Assembly (NCBI GenBank): GCA_034423015.1
Contig: DAOUJG010000024.1
Span: forward strand, 10,143-74,142
Length of the DNA stretch: 64,000 nucleotides
Direction: 5' to 3'
DNA from: JAGWBJ01 sp034423015
GTDB lineage: Bacteria; Chloroflexota; Dehalococcoidia; Lucifugimonadales; JAGWBF01
In this document: piece by piece, positions 34,424 to 42,208 of the stretch
How positions within the stretch are numbered: position 1 is the stretch's first letter
Layout: the number at the start of each line of letters is the position of its first letter
Program-made: the position numbers and the translations under genes
The notes under the pieces: generated by a model
Database searches by the model: none
The model's input: the letters and a program-made list of their open reading frames with translations, nothing else
Told to the model about the DNA's origin: nothing

Positions 34424-35860
34424 TCAGCCGAGCTGGTATTCCCTGGTGGCGACTATGAGCTGGAGCGTCTCGGTGACGCGCTGTGCGGCGGCGCGGTCCT
34501 CGTCGGGGCTCCCGAACCTTACGTCGCCTCCGCGCTCGGTGTAGGCGAGCAGCTCGTCCCTGGTCCGCTCGGATACCTGCATCGGACCCATCAGGTCCAG
34601 GCAGGTGTCCACCAGGACGTCCGCGGACACCTGCTCGCCTTGCGCCCTGACCCTGTCCACAATGGACCGGACCCCGGGCTTGTCGGCGTTGCCGAACTGG
34701 CCGGCGGCGAAGTTGACCCGTTCCACCAGGCTGCCGGTCGTGATCCACTCCACGCCCGTGTGCCACCCCTCCACACTGGGCGGGTCGCCGAGGCTCTGGC
34801 CCATGATGCCCGGCTGGGCGCCTATAAGCTCGTCGTCGACCTCGGGAAACCTGAGCCCCCCCGAGAGGCGGGCGGCTCCGGCGACCATCTCCGCGGGGCT
34901 CTTCACCTTCCGGAAGGCGGCCTCCTTGAAGAAGTCCGAGTTGAACAGCGTCCGCAGCATGGACCGCACCTGGTACCCGTGCTCGAAGTAAGCGTCTACC
35001 AGGGCCTGTATGGCCCCGGGGTCCCTGGGCGGCACGGTATTCCACGCCGGCACCTGGGGCTCGTCAGCCACGAAGAAGTTGTACAGGTGGCGGGACAGGA
35101 ACCGGGCGGTGGCCGGCTGCCGGCAGACGATGTCGATGATGTCCTCGCCGTTGAAGTGGCCGGTGTGTCCGAGGAAGGTCTTCTCGCTGCCGTCGTGGTC
35201 GCCGTCCACGTACTCGAACTGGTAGTCCTGGCGCCCGTAGGGCTCCACGTTCATCTGCTCAGCCCTGGCCGTGTGCAGGGAGGGGTTCTTTATGCTCCAC
35301 CCGGTGAAGGCACGGGAGGCCTCGTAGACATCCTGCTCCGTGTAGTTGCCGACCCCCATGGCGAACAGCTCCAGCAGCTCGCGGCCGTAGTTCTCGTTGT
35401 ACCCGTCCTTGTGGTTGTCCTTGTTGTCCAGCCAGAAGATCATGGCCGGGTCCTTGGACAGTTGCAGCAGCAGGGTGTGGAAGCTCCCCAGCCCGTGGAA
35501 CCGGAACATGTCGATCTGGTTGGCGATGACCCTGGGCTGGCTGAGCTTGGTGTAGCCCGTGGCGAAGACGCCGTGCCAGAAGAGGGATATCTTCTCCTCC
35601 AGGGGCCGCCGGGTATGGACCATGCGGTATACCCAGTGGGCCTGAGTGGGCGCGGGGGCGAAGAAGCTGTTCATGCCCACGTGGTATCGCCGGAGGATGT
35701 CGTCATCGTCGATGGCGGGGGGAGCCTTCTCGGGGTGGAGCAGCCGCTCCACCATCACCTCGTAGCCGATGTCGACGTACCTCTCCAGCTCGTCGCGGGT
35801 CGCGCCAAAGCCGGCCCGCCGCATCAAGTGGGCCATCAACGCGATATCTGTCGACGACAT
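34424..35860 (-). CDS. DUF1800 family protein
   Basis: A 478-residue DUF1800 protein of unknown biochemical role. Hallmarks: AHLMRRAGFGATRDEL at the N-terminus, LEEKISLFWHGVFATGYTKL near 88 (the WH signature), MIFWLDNKDNHKDGYNENYGRELLELFAMG near 140-168, and RAFTGWSI near 183. Family members usually have a Tat or Sec signal and pair with DUF1501; this one starts directly at the conserved part and pairs with an NHL propeller. Function unassigned. Confidence 0.88.
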   Translation of the reverse strand: MSSTDIALMAHLMRRAGFGATRDELERYVDIGYEVMVERLLHPEKAPPAIDDDDILRRYHVGMNSFFAPAPTQAHWVYRMVHTRRPLEEKISLFWHGVFATGYTKLSQPRVIANQIDMFRFHGLGSFHTLLLQLSKDPAMIFWLDNKDNHKDGYNENYGRELLELFAMGVGNYTEQDVYEASRAFTGWSIKNPSLHTARAEQMNVEPYGRQDYQFEYVDGDHDGSEKTFLGHTGHFNGEDIIDIVCRQPATARFLSRHLYNFFVADEPQVPAWNTVPPRDPGAIQALVDAYFEHGYQVRSMLRTLFNSDFFKEAAFRKVKSPAEMVAGAARLSGGLRFPEVDDELIGAQPGIMGQSLGDPPSVEGWHTGVEWITTGSLVERVNFAAGQFGNADKPGVRSIVDRVRAQGEQVSADVLVDTCLDLMGPMQVSERTRDELLAYTERGGDVRFGSPDEDRAAAQRVTETLQLIVATREYQLG

Positions 35861-35989
35861 GTGCTCTCCTTTCGGTGCCCGGTCACGTCTAGTCTACATC
35901 CATTCAGGGGCGCTTATCAATTCCCCGTTCCGGGGTGGCGGCCGTCCAGGCGACGGGTGTGTCTCACGCCAGGGGTTGAGCCGTACCGA

Positions 35990-36076
35990 CTACCAAGCCA
36001 GGTGGACGGTCTTGGAGCTGAGCATGGCGTGGTCACGTGTAACCAGAGGGATGTTGTGCACGACGCTGGTAGCGGC
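35990..36076 (-). pseudogene. Remnant of a VapC-type PIN toxin C-terminus
   Basis: In the 313-base gap between the DUF1800 and SulP genes, 28 sense codons end at TAG 35990-35992. The peptide AATSVVHNIPLVTRDHAML then SSKTVHLAW matches the end of PIN-domain toxins (A-A-T-x...PLVTRD...V), including the conserved TRD acid. An in-frame TGA lies directly upstream, and the rest of the gene and any VapB are gone, replaced by a palindromic repeat. No other gene is visible in this gap. Confidence 0.5.
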
Positions 36077-36094
36077 TCAGCCCCCATGCCAAAC

Positions 36095-36119
36095 GTAGGG
36101 GCGTTCCTCGCGGGCGCCC
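36095..36119. repeat. Interspersed palindromic repeat GTAGGGGCG...GGGCGCCC
   Basis: 25 bp: GTAGGGGCG, then TTCCTCGC, then GGGCGCCC. A second 25-bp copy is at 37898-37922, so the two copies flank the sulP gene. Confidence 0.55.
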
Positions 36120-36173
36120 ACAAGAGGCGCCTCACGGTTCGACGCGGGAATCCAGGCGGACCGGGGCCCCGCC

Positions 36174-37820
36174 CTACACCGCCAGGAGCCTGGCGGCCGT
36201 CTCCCGGGCCTCGTCCCAGTTGCCCACTATCTGGTTGGTGGGGACGCGCTTCAGCACGTCCAGGGCCCGCAGGTTCCGGGCGGGCATGCCCGAGAGCCCC
36301 ATCACTATGCAGTGGGTACCCTGGATCACCGCCGTCTCCACGAGCTGCTCCACCACCAGCGCCGCGCTGTCGTCCACGTACACCGTGTCCGAGAAGTCCA
36401 GGATCACCACCTCGTGGTCCCGGATGTCCGCGCCGATGGTGTCGATGAGTTTGCTGGAGGAGGCCACCGTGAAGGTGCCCTTGAGGGACACCAGGCCCAC
36501 CCGGGCGGAGAACCCGTCCTCCTCCTGGCGCTGCTCGGTGCCGAAGAAGGTCTGGTCCAGCAGGGGCACGGAGATGACGCTGTCCATCTCCAGCCGCTCG
36601 AACTGCCGTGCGCTGGTCACCGCCGCCACGATCATCCCCACGGCCACGGCGGCCACCAGGTCCAGGAACACCGTCAGGCCCAGGGTGAGCAGCATCACGA
36701 CCATGTGCTCCCGCTGGACCCGGTGTATCCGGCTGAGGAACCGCCAGTCGATGGTGTCCAAGGCCACCTTCACCAGGATGCCCGCCAGGACGGCGTTGGG
36801 TATGGAGGCCACGAAGTCCCCCAGCAGCAGCACCATGACCACCAGGATGCCCACTGAGATGACCCCCGAGGCCAGGGTCGCGCCCCCGGCCCGGATGTTG
36901 GCCACCGTACTGGGGGTGGCGCCCGAGCCGGGCAGCCCCTGGATGAACCCGGTGAACACGTTGCCTATGCCCTGGGCCAGCAGCTCCCTGCTGGGGTCGT
37001 GGCGGGTGCGGGTCATCGAGTCCCCCACCAGGGCGGTGAGCAGAGTGTCCACGGAGCCCACCAGGGCTATGACCATGGCCGGCTCCACGGCCCGCACTAT
37101 GGCGTCGAAGTGGAAGTCGGGCATCTCGAAGGAGGGCAGGTCCGTGGGCACCGCGCCGATGGCCGGGGTGGCGGTGAGCCACAGCAGGCCCATCAAGGTC
37201 CCCACGGCCAGGGCCACCAGGGTCGCGGGCAGGTACCTGTCAAGCCTGTTAGGCCAGAGGACGGCCGCGGCCAGGGTGGCGGCGGCTATGAGCAGGGCGC
37301 TGCCCTGGAAGTGATCGACCACCATGGAGAAGTTGCCCAGGGTGGCCACGGGCCCCCCCGCGGCCACGGGGGCCCCTAAGAATGGCAGGGTCTGCACCAC
37401 TATGATTATCACCCCCACCCCGGACATGAAGCCCGATATCACCGAGTAGGGGGTGTAGGTGACGTAGCGCCCGATCCTCAGCAGGCCGAACAGGATCTGT
37501 ATCAGCCCCGCCATGATGACGATGGTGAACGCCTCGGCGATGTTGTCGGCGTGGCTGGCGACGATCACCGCCATGGCCACCGTCATGGAGCCCGTGGGGC
37601 CCGATATGAGGGAGCGGGTGCCGCCGAAGACGGCGGCAAAGAAGCCCACCGAGATGGCCCCGTAGACCCCAGCGGCCGGGCCCAGGCCCGCCGCCAGCCC
37701 GAAGGCCAGCGCCACGGGAAGGCTGACCACTGCCGCGGTGACGCCGCCCAGGACGTCGCCGCGCAGCTTCGCCAGGTCGTATTCCAGGCTGGGCATGGAA
37801 AGACGGCTCAGGTAGTACAT
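36174..37820 (-). CDS. SulP-family anion transporter with STAS domain
   Basis: A 548-residue SulP transporter. Residues about 15-405 are the membrane domain of roughly 12-14 helices, with LPVALAFGLAAGLGPAAGVYG and GGTRSLISGPTGSMTVAMAV near the N-terminus and FTGFIQGLPGSGATPSTVANIRAGG near 285. Residues about 435-545 are a cytoplasmic STAS domain (EVVILDFSDTVYVDDSAALVVEQL). It moves sulfate, bicarbonate or other anions; no carbonic anhydrase is fused or adjacent, so substrate is open. Flanked by two copies of a palindromic repeat. Confidence 0.92.
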   Translation of the reverse strand: MYYLSRLSMPSLEYDLAKLRGDVLGGVTAAVVSLPVALAFGLAAGLGPAAGVYGAISVGFFAAVFGGTRSLISGPTGSMTVAMAVIVASHADNIAEAFTIVIMAGLIQILFGLLRIGRYVTYTPYSVISGFMSGVGVIIIVVQTLPFLGAPVAAGGPVATLGNFSMVVDHFQGSALLIAAATLAAAVLWPNRLDRYLPATLVALAVGTLMGLLWLTATPAIGAVPTDLPSFEMPDFHFDAIVRAVEPAMVIALVGSVDTLLTALVGDSMTRTRHDPSRELLAQGIGNVFTGFIQGLPGSGATPSTVANIRAGGATLASGVISVGILVVMVLLLGDFVASIPNAVLAGILVKVALDTIDWRFLSRIHRVQREHMVVMLLTLGLTVFLDLVAAVAVGMIVAAVTSARQFERLEMDSVISVPLLDQTFFGTEQRQEEDGFSARVGLVSLKGTFTVASSSKLIDTIGADIRDHEVVILDFSDTVYVDDSAALVVEQLVETAVIQGTHCIVMGLSGMPARNLRALDVLKRVPTNQIVGNWDEARETAARLLAV

Positions 37821-37897
37821 CGCTTCGTCCGTGCAATACTACCAGCCTCCGGCCCACCTAGCCACCCCGCCCCTCCCGAGGACCGTCCGCCCCCGTC

Positions 37898-37922
37898 GTA
37901 GGGGCGCCCCTTGTGGGCGCCC
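37898..37922. repeat. Interspersed palindromic repeat, second copy
   Basis: GTAGGGGCGCCCCTTGTG then GGCGCCC; compare 36095-36119. It lies upstream of sulP and is self-complementary enough to form a hairpin. Confidence 0.55.
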
Positions 37923-37956
37923 GCCCACCTTGCCGGCGACGCCCGCGCCCCAACCG

Positions 37957-38010
37957 GTCCTCCCGGCGAAGGGCCTGCCCTCGTGCCCCGACACGGGGGC
38001 CGGGACCCAG
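37957..38010. repeat. REP-like palindrome CCCGGCGAAGG...GGGGGCCGGGA
   Basis: It contains TCCTCCCGGCGAAGG and, after CCTGCCCTCGTGCCCCGAC, the complementary GGGGGCCGGGACCC. A related copy, GTCGTCCCGGCGAAGG then CCGGGACC, is at 39144-39167. The IS110 element lies between them, so the insertion target was probably this kind of palindrome. Confidence 0.55.
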
Positions 38011-38025
38011 CAACTGTCTTGAAGG

Positions 38026-38961
38026 TCAAGCGTTGAGGGCGTGGGTGGCGTCCCATGGGGCGCCCCGCTTGAGCATCGAGTTCAGGATGGTCAAGAGCTT
38101 GCGCATGCACGCCGTGAGAGCCACTTTCGGAGGTTTCCCCGCTTGCAAGAGCCGGTGATAGAACTCCTTCAATACCGGATTGCGTTGGACGGCCACCAGG
38201 GTCGACATGTAGAGGGCAGCGCGTACATTGGCCCGACCTCCCCAACAGCTGCGCACGCCTCGGAACTGCCCACTGTCCCGGCTCAGGGGCGCCACACCGA
38301 CCAGGGCAGCAACCGCTCTCCTGTCCAGGGACCCCAACTCCGGCAGATCAGCCAGCAGGTTGAAGGTGGTCACCGGTCCCACGCCAGGGACGCTCCTCAG
38401 AAGCTTCTCCCGCTCTCGCCACAGCGGACTGCTTCGCAGGCGACGCTCCAGGTCATCGTCAATCTCCTTCAGCTGGCGATCGAGGAAGGCGATTACCTGG
38501 TCGATGCTCTGAAGGACGGCGGGGGAGGCCAGGCGGCGACGGGATTGCTCGGCGGTCCGCATCTGCATGAGTTGGCGCCGACGTGCCACGAGCCCCTCGA
38601 GTTCCCGCGCCTCCTCGGAGACGAGGGGTTGGGCCTGCACACCACTGACCTCGCCGAAACGGGCGATAACGCCGGCGTCGAGGCGATCGGTCTTCGCCAG
38701 TATGCCCTGGGACCGTGCAAACTCCCGGACGTGCCGGGGATTGACCACGGCAACGGGAACTCCCGCCGCGCCGAGTGCGGCGACGAGGGAGATCTCGTAC
38801 CCACCTGTTGCCTCCATCACGACCAGGTGCGGCGCTAGGTCCTGCAGCCGTTGAACAAGACCGTCCACCGCCTCCTGACTCCTATCGACACGCCACACCT
38901 CGCCGGCCGGTCGCAGCGCGACATCGACCCAATCCTTGGAAACATCGATCCCAACAAACAT
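38026..38961 (-). CDS. IS110-family DEDD recombinase (transposase)
   Basis: A 311-residue transposase. N-terminal RuvC-like DEDD domain: Asp6 (VGIDVSKDW), Glu50 (VVMEATGGYE), Asp92 and Asp95 (KTDRLDAGVIARF). A coiled linker (about 115-180) follows, then the Tnp_20 domain with a SVPGVGPVTTFNLLADLPEL helix-hairpin motif and GVAPLSRDSGQFRGVRSCWG near 235-255, which contains the serine expected in catalysis. All key residues are present, so the element may be active. The start ATG at 38961 has AAGGAG six bases upstream; a frame to 39117 would run through the RNA structure. Family members are guided by a bridge RNA from the non-coding end. Confidence 0.93.
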   Translation of the reverse strand: MFVGIDVSKDWVDVALRPAGEVWRVDRSQEAVDGLVQRLQDLAPHLVVMEATGGYEISLVAALGAAGVPVAVVNPRHVREFARSQGILAKTDRLDAGVIARFGEVSGVQAQPLVSEEARELEGLVARRRQLMQMRTAEQSRRRLASPAVLQSIDQVIAFLDRQLKEIDDDLERRLRSSPLWREREKLLRSVPGVGPVTTFNLLADLPELGSLDRRAVAALVGVAPLSRDSGQFRGVRSCWGGRANVRAALYMSTLVAVQRNPVLKEFYHRLLQAGKPPKVALTACMRKLLTILNSMLKRGAPWDATHALNA

Positions 38962-39032
38962 CGGTCTCTCCTTCGCCCATCCTTGCAGATACGGGCTCCC
39001 TGGCCCTGGCAACTGTTCGGGCTCCAAGAGTA

Positions 39033-39106
39033 TGAAGGCGGGGCGACCACGCTGGGTCGCGGTCTCTCGAGACCAAGGGGCGGACCGGTCTACCCCGCCA
39101 CCTTCA
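39033..39106 (-). ncRNA. Candidate bridge RNA core of the IS110 element
   Basis: Upstream of the recombinase on its strand lies a branched structure. The outer stem TGAAGGCGGGG (39033-39043) pairs with CCCCGCC-AC-CTTCA (39093-39106), with a two-base bulge. Inside are hairpins GCGACC/GGTCGC (39043-39060) and GGTCTC/GAGACC (39061-39074), and the palindrome GACCGGTC (39083-39090). This is the position and kind of fold used by IS621-type bridge RNAs. Loop guide sequences were not matched to target and donor here. Confidence 0.5.
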
Positions 39107-39143
39107 TCAAGATACAAGGGGCAGGGGCGAGGCCCCTCTTCAC

Positions 39144-39170
39144 CGTCGTCCCGGCGAAGGCCGGGACCAA
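39144..39170. repeat. REP-like palindrome next to the IS110 element
   Basis: GTCGTCCCGGCGAAGG followed by CCGGGACCAAG: a CCCGG...CCGGG palindrome related to 37957-38010 on the other side of the element. Confidence 0.5.
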
Positions 39171-39207
39171 GGGGGGCGGGGGGACACCGCCGTACACACC
39201 CCCACCA

Positions 39208-39246
39208 GAGATTCCTCAGCTCCGCTGCGCTCCGTTCGGAATGACA
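39208..39246. repeat. Interspersed repeat, AGATTCCTC...GGAATGACAG family
   Basis: AGATTCCTCAGCTCCGCTG then CGCTCCGTTCGGAATGACAG. It resembles 39434-39475, which is in inverse orientation. The stretch 39171-39490 otherwise has no gene. Confidence 0.6.
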
Positions 39247-39375
39247 GCAAGGAGGGGCCGCCCTCCTCTAGGCCCCCGGCCCCCCGCCGCCGTCGTCGGA
39301 CATCACCCGATAGTTGTACCACCCGGTTATGTCACCCTGGCAAGCCGGCCGACCCCTCGTCCTCGGTCTGTCATC

Positions 39376-39426
39376 CCGACGAACGCCCCCCTGTCCGACA
39401 AACGCCCCTTTCCGACGAACGCCCCC
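39376..39426. repeat. Imperfect tandem repeat of CCGACRAACGCCCC, three copies
   Basis: Units begin at 39376, 39395 and 39412, spaced 19 and 17 bases. They lie downstream of the MFS gene, next to an inverted copy of the GGAATGAC family. Confidence 0.5.
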
Positions 39427-39433
39427 TTTCTTG

Positions 39434-39475
39434 TCATTCCGAGCGGAGCGCAGCGGAGTCGAGAAATCCATCCCC
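39434..39475. repeat. Interspersed repeat, inverted copy (CATTCCGAGC...GAGAAATCC)
   Basis: CATTCCGAGCGGAGCGC then AGCGGAGTCGAGAAATCC, the reverse orientation of 39208-39246. The pair could form a long hairpin across the 39247-39433 interval. Confidence 0.6.
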
Positions 39476-39490
39476 GCAGCACTCCGCCGA

Positions 39491-40801
39491 TCACCCCCCG
39501 CCCGACGACGCGGGACGGTCAACGGGGGCGGGGGGTGGCGCCGCGATGGACACCAGCAGCGCGGCCAGGGAGACGGCGGAAGCGAAGACCACGAACGCTA
39601 CCCGGTAGCTGTCGGTAGCGTCGAACATGAACCCGGCCACGATGGGGCCGAGGGCCTGCCCCCCGATCTGCACGGGCAGGGCAACTCCCCGGATGGAGCC
39701 CAGGTGCCGGCGGCCGTAGTAGTCGGCCCACGCCAGCCTCAACAGCACGTGCAGGCCCCCCACCCCGGCCCCCAGCGCCGCCGCGGCTGCCGTTCCCTGC
39801 AGCAGCGTGGAGCTGGCCGCGGCCCCAACCGCGCCGGCCGCCACGGTAAAGCCGCTGAGGGCCAGGAGGTACCTCAGCGGCACCCGCCGGGCCAGGGCCG
39901 ACCAGCAGAGGCCCCCGGGCACCTGGGAGAAGGCGAAGACGCTCACCGTCAGCGCCGCCGCGAAGCCGGACATCCCCTGGTTCAGGTAGTGGGACGCCTG
40001 GTGCAAGCTTACACCTGCCTGCACCATGTACCCGGCGGCGGAGAACACCGCCATCAGCCAGAAGGCGCGGGTCACCACGGCCTGCGCCAGGGTGAAGCTG
40101 TACTCCGGGGCGGGGGCGTCGGAATGGGCGCCGCCGCCCGAAGGGCCGCCCTCCCGCGGCGGGTACAGGTCCGGCTCCAGCCCCATGTCCTCGGGGCGGC
40201 GGCGCATCAGCAGCAGGGCGGGCAGGACGGCGACGGCCAGGGTGTACAGGCCCAGGGACATCCACGCCACCCGCCAGTCCCAGGCGACGATGATCAGGTG
40301 CGCGACGAAGGGCATCAGGGCCAACCCCGTCCCCTGGGAGCCGTTCAGCAGGCCCAGGGCCGCGGGCCGCCGGCGAATGAACCAGTTGCTCACCGCCGTG
40401 GAGGTGCCCAGCTCCAGGGGGCTGGCGAAGGACATCCTTCCCACCAGGTACAGGAGCAAGAACGCCCATGACTGGGTCACGTAGGCAAGGCCGATGGCGC
40501 AGAAGCCCACCAACGCCCCTCCCGCCGCCACCATGATCCCGGCGCCCCGCCGGTCGATCCACCATCCCACCACCGGCGACACGGCCACGGCACAGATGCC
40601 GCCCAGGCTCACGGCGCTGGAGAATAGCCCCCTAGACAGGCCCAGGTCCGTGGTCATGGGCACGAGGAAGATGGACAGGGTCGCCACGGCCATGACCGGC
40701 CTGGAGGAATAGCTGGTCACCGCGGAGACCAGCAGTATCACCCAACCATAGTAGAAGGGAAGAGAGCGGGCCAGCCTCGCCTGCCACCCCGGGCCCGTCA
40801 C
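39491..40801 (-). CDS. MFS transporter (oxalate/formate antiporter-like or monocarboxylate porter-like)
   Basis: A 436-residue major facilitator with about twelve hydrophobic helices and a central loop around 205-235 (RRRPEDMGLEPDLYPPREGG). FYYGWVILLVSAVTSYSSRP at the N-terminus, GWWIDRRGAG near residue 80 (the loop 2-3 G-x-x-x-D-R-x-G motif) and NWFIRRRPAALGLLNGSQGTG near 140 are typical of the subfamily that includes OxlT and MCT-like porters. Substrate unknown; organic anions are likely. No operon partner. Confidence 0.88.
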   Translation of the reverse strand: MTGPGWQARLARSLPFYYGWVILLVSAVTSYSSRPVMAVATLSIFLVPMTTDLGLSRGLFSSAVSLGGICAVAVSPVVGWWIDRRGAGIMVAAGGALVGFCAIGLAYVTQSWAFLLLYLVGRMSFASPLELGTSTAVSNWFIRRRPAALGLLNGSQGTGLALMPFVAHLIIVAWDWRVAWMSLGLYTLAVAVLPALLLMRRRPEDMGLEPDLYPPREGGPSGGGAHSDAPAPEYSFTLAQAVVTRAFWLMAVFSAAGYMVQAGVSLHQASHYLNQGMSGFAAALTVSVFAFSQVPGGLCWSALARRVPLRYLLALSGFTVAAGAVGAAASSTLLQGTAAAAALGAGVGGLHVLLRLAWADYYGRRHLGSIRGVALPVQIGGQALGPIVAGFMFDATDSYRVAFVVFASAVSLAALLVSIAAPPPAPVDRPASSGGG

Positions 40802-40989
40802 CGGGCAGCGTCCCCCCCGGCCCCGCGGGCGGGCCGGGGGACCGTCGCGACTGCCTGAGTACTCGCCGTGGAGGCGCCGGGGACCATGCGCTTTCGCCCT
40901 ACCCCTTTCGCTCTACCATAGAGGCGCCCATTATCGCAGGTACCCTACTGGGGAGCAAAAGGGCTGGTCGGTCCTCACGCGGGGACCTG

Positions 40990-41102
40990 AGATTCCTCGC
41001 CTGCGGCTCGGAATGACGCACTGGAGGCAGCTCGGAATGACGCGCTGGGGGCGGCTCGGAATGACGCACTGGAGGCAGCTCGGAATGACGCGCTGGGGGC
41101 GG
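40990..41102. repeat. Interspersed repeat expanded into 24-bp tandem units (4 copies)
   Basis: AGATTCCTCGCCTGCGG is followed by four 24-bp units at 41007, 41031, 41055 and 41079. They alternate CTCGGAATGACGCACTGG+AGGCAG with CTCGGAATGACGCGCTGG+GGGCGG, so the higher-order period is 48 bp. It is the largest member of the GGAATGAC family here; the rest of 40802-41177 has no gene. Confidence 0.75.
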
Positions 41103-41177
41103 CCCCGCTCCCTGGACCCAGTCTCGGGGCGGGAATAACGGATAGGGCGGAGCCGGCAAGCCCTTGGATCGTGGGGA

Positions 41178-41186
41178 TGCTATAAT
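41178..41186 (+). promoter_or_regulatory. Extended -10 promoter of the PAC2 gene
   Basis: TGCTATAAT, a consensus extended -10 with no clear -35. The predicted start near 41193 gives a 60-nt leader to the ATG at 41255. Confidence 0.5.
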
Positions 41187-41254
41187 CTACCCAACCGGCC
41201 TGGAGAACGCTCCCGGCCCTGCCCCGGCGCCACATCTCCGATGGGGGACCTCCC

Positions 41255-42205
41255 ATGGCCGACGAGCTCCTAACGCTACACGAGAAGCCGCCCTGCCGGT
41301 ACATGATCGCCGGGTGGAAACCCCAGTGGTCCGACGGCGGGGAGATATCCAGCGGGCTCCCCAAGTACCTCATCGACAAGGTGGGCGCCCGCAAGATCGG
41401 CGAGATGAGCGACACCGTATCCATGATGTGCTACCCCTTCCAGGTGCCCGGCACCCACGACGCCTTCCGGCCGGCGGCCTCCTTTGCCGAGGGCCTTCCC
41501 ACCACCGGCATCGTGCGGGACAACGGGTTTTACTACGCCGGTGACGGGCTGGTCATATTCCTGGGAGAGGAACCCTGGTTCCGCATCGACCTGTACACCC
41601 AGGCCTTCTTCCAGGCGGTCAAGGAGCTGGGCATCCAGCGCACCGCCGCGGTGGAGGGGTACAACGGTCCCGCCCCTCCCGAGCTGGAGAGGAGCGTCAA
41701 CTGCTCGTACAGCAGGGCCGACATGAAGGAGGAGCTAGAGGGCCTGGGCGTGCGCTTCTCCAGCTATGGCAGCGACCGGCGCAGCGGACCGACGATAGCC
41801 ATGGCGCTGATCACCCTGGCCCACTACAACTACCCGGACGTCGAGATGTTCCGCCTGGGCTCCATGGCCCCCATGTATTCGTTCCTCACCGCCAACAAGG
41901 AGCCGGTGGGCATAACCAGGGACCACCGGTCGTTCTACGACATCATGCGCAGGCTCAGGACGACGTTCAAGCTGGACATCGACCTGGGGGACCTGAAGCA
42001 GAAGGGCGACGCCGAATCGGGACGCCTGCAGTCGATGCTGGAACGGGTCGCCTCCTCCAACTCCAACGCCAAGGAGATCATCGAGAAGGCCCGGGAGGAG
42101 TTCAACTACACCCCCTTCGTGGAGCCGGTGGAGCTCACCCCCTCCCTGGACAAGGCCCTGGACGACATCCTCCGCAACGCCCCGGACCAGCCCGACGAGC
42201 AATAG
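41255..42205 (+). CDS. PAC2 family protein
   Basis: A 316-residue PAC2 (proteasome-assembly-chaperone-like, COG2047/COG1938) protein. Features: MIAGWKPQWSDGGEISSGLP then KYLIDKVGARKIGEM near 17-50, FLGEEPWFRIDLYTQAFFQA near 102-121 and RSGPTIAMALITLAHY near 180. The C-terminal 80 residues are charged and likely helical. Archaeal and actinobacterial relatives have been linked to proteasome or ATP-grasp contexts, but bacterial ones are mostly uncharacterised. No proteasome gene is nearby. The 3' end is three bases from the convergent queA stop. Confidence 0.85.
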   Translation: MADELLTLHEKPPCRYMIAGWKPQWSDGGEISSGLPKYLIDKVGARKIGEMSDTVSMMCYPFQVPGTHDAFRPAASFAEGLPTTGIVRDNGFYYAGDGLVIFLGEEPWFRIDLYTQAFFQAVKELGIQRTAAVEGYNGPAPPELERSVNCSYSRADMKEELEGLGVRFSSYGSDRRSGPTIAMALITLAHYNYPDVEMFRLGSMAPMYSFLTANKEPVGITRDHRSFYDIMRRLRTTFKLDIDLGDLKQKGDAESGRLQSMLERVASSNSNAKEIIEKAREEFNYTPFVEPVELTPSLDKALDDILRNAPDQPDEQ

Positions 42206-42208
42206 GGC

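Larger units (their letters stand above)
38011..39140 (-). mobile_element. IS110-family insertion sequence (ends approximate)
   Basis: A single-gene element: the IS110 recombinase gene (38026-38961), a short downstream end and about 180 bases of structured upstream non-coding DNA. IS110 elements have no terminal inverted repeats and make no target duplication, so exact ends cannot be read. The limits given are bounded by REP-like palindromes on both sides. Confidence 0.6.

Noticed and set aside
41007..41102. Possible CRISPR array at the 24-bp repeats
   Set aside because: No unique spacers; the units are head-to-tail copies of an interspersed repeat core.
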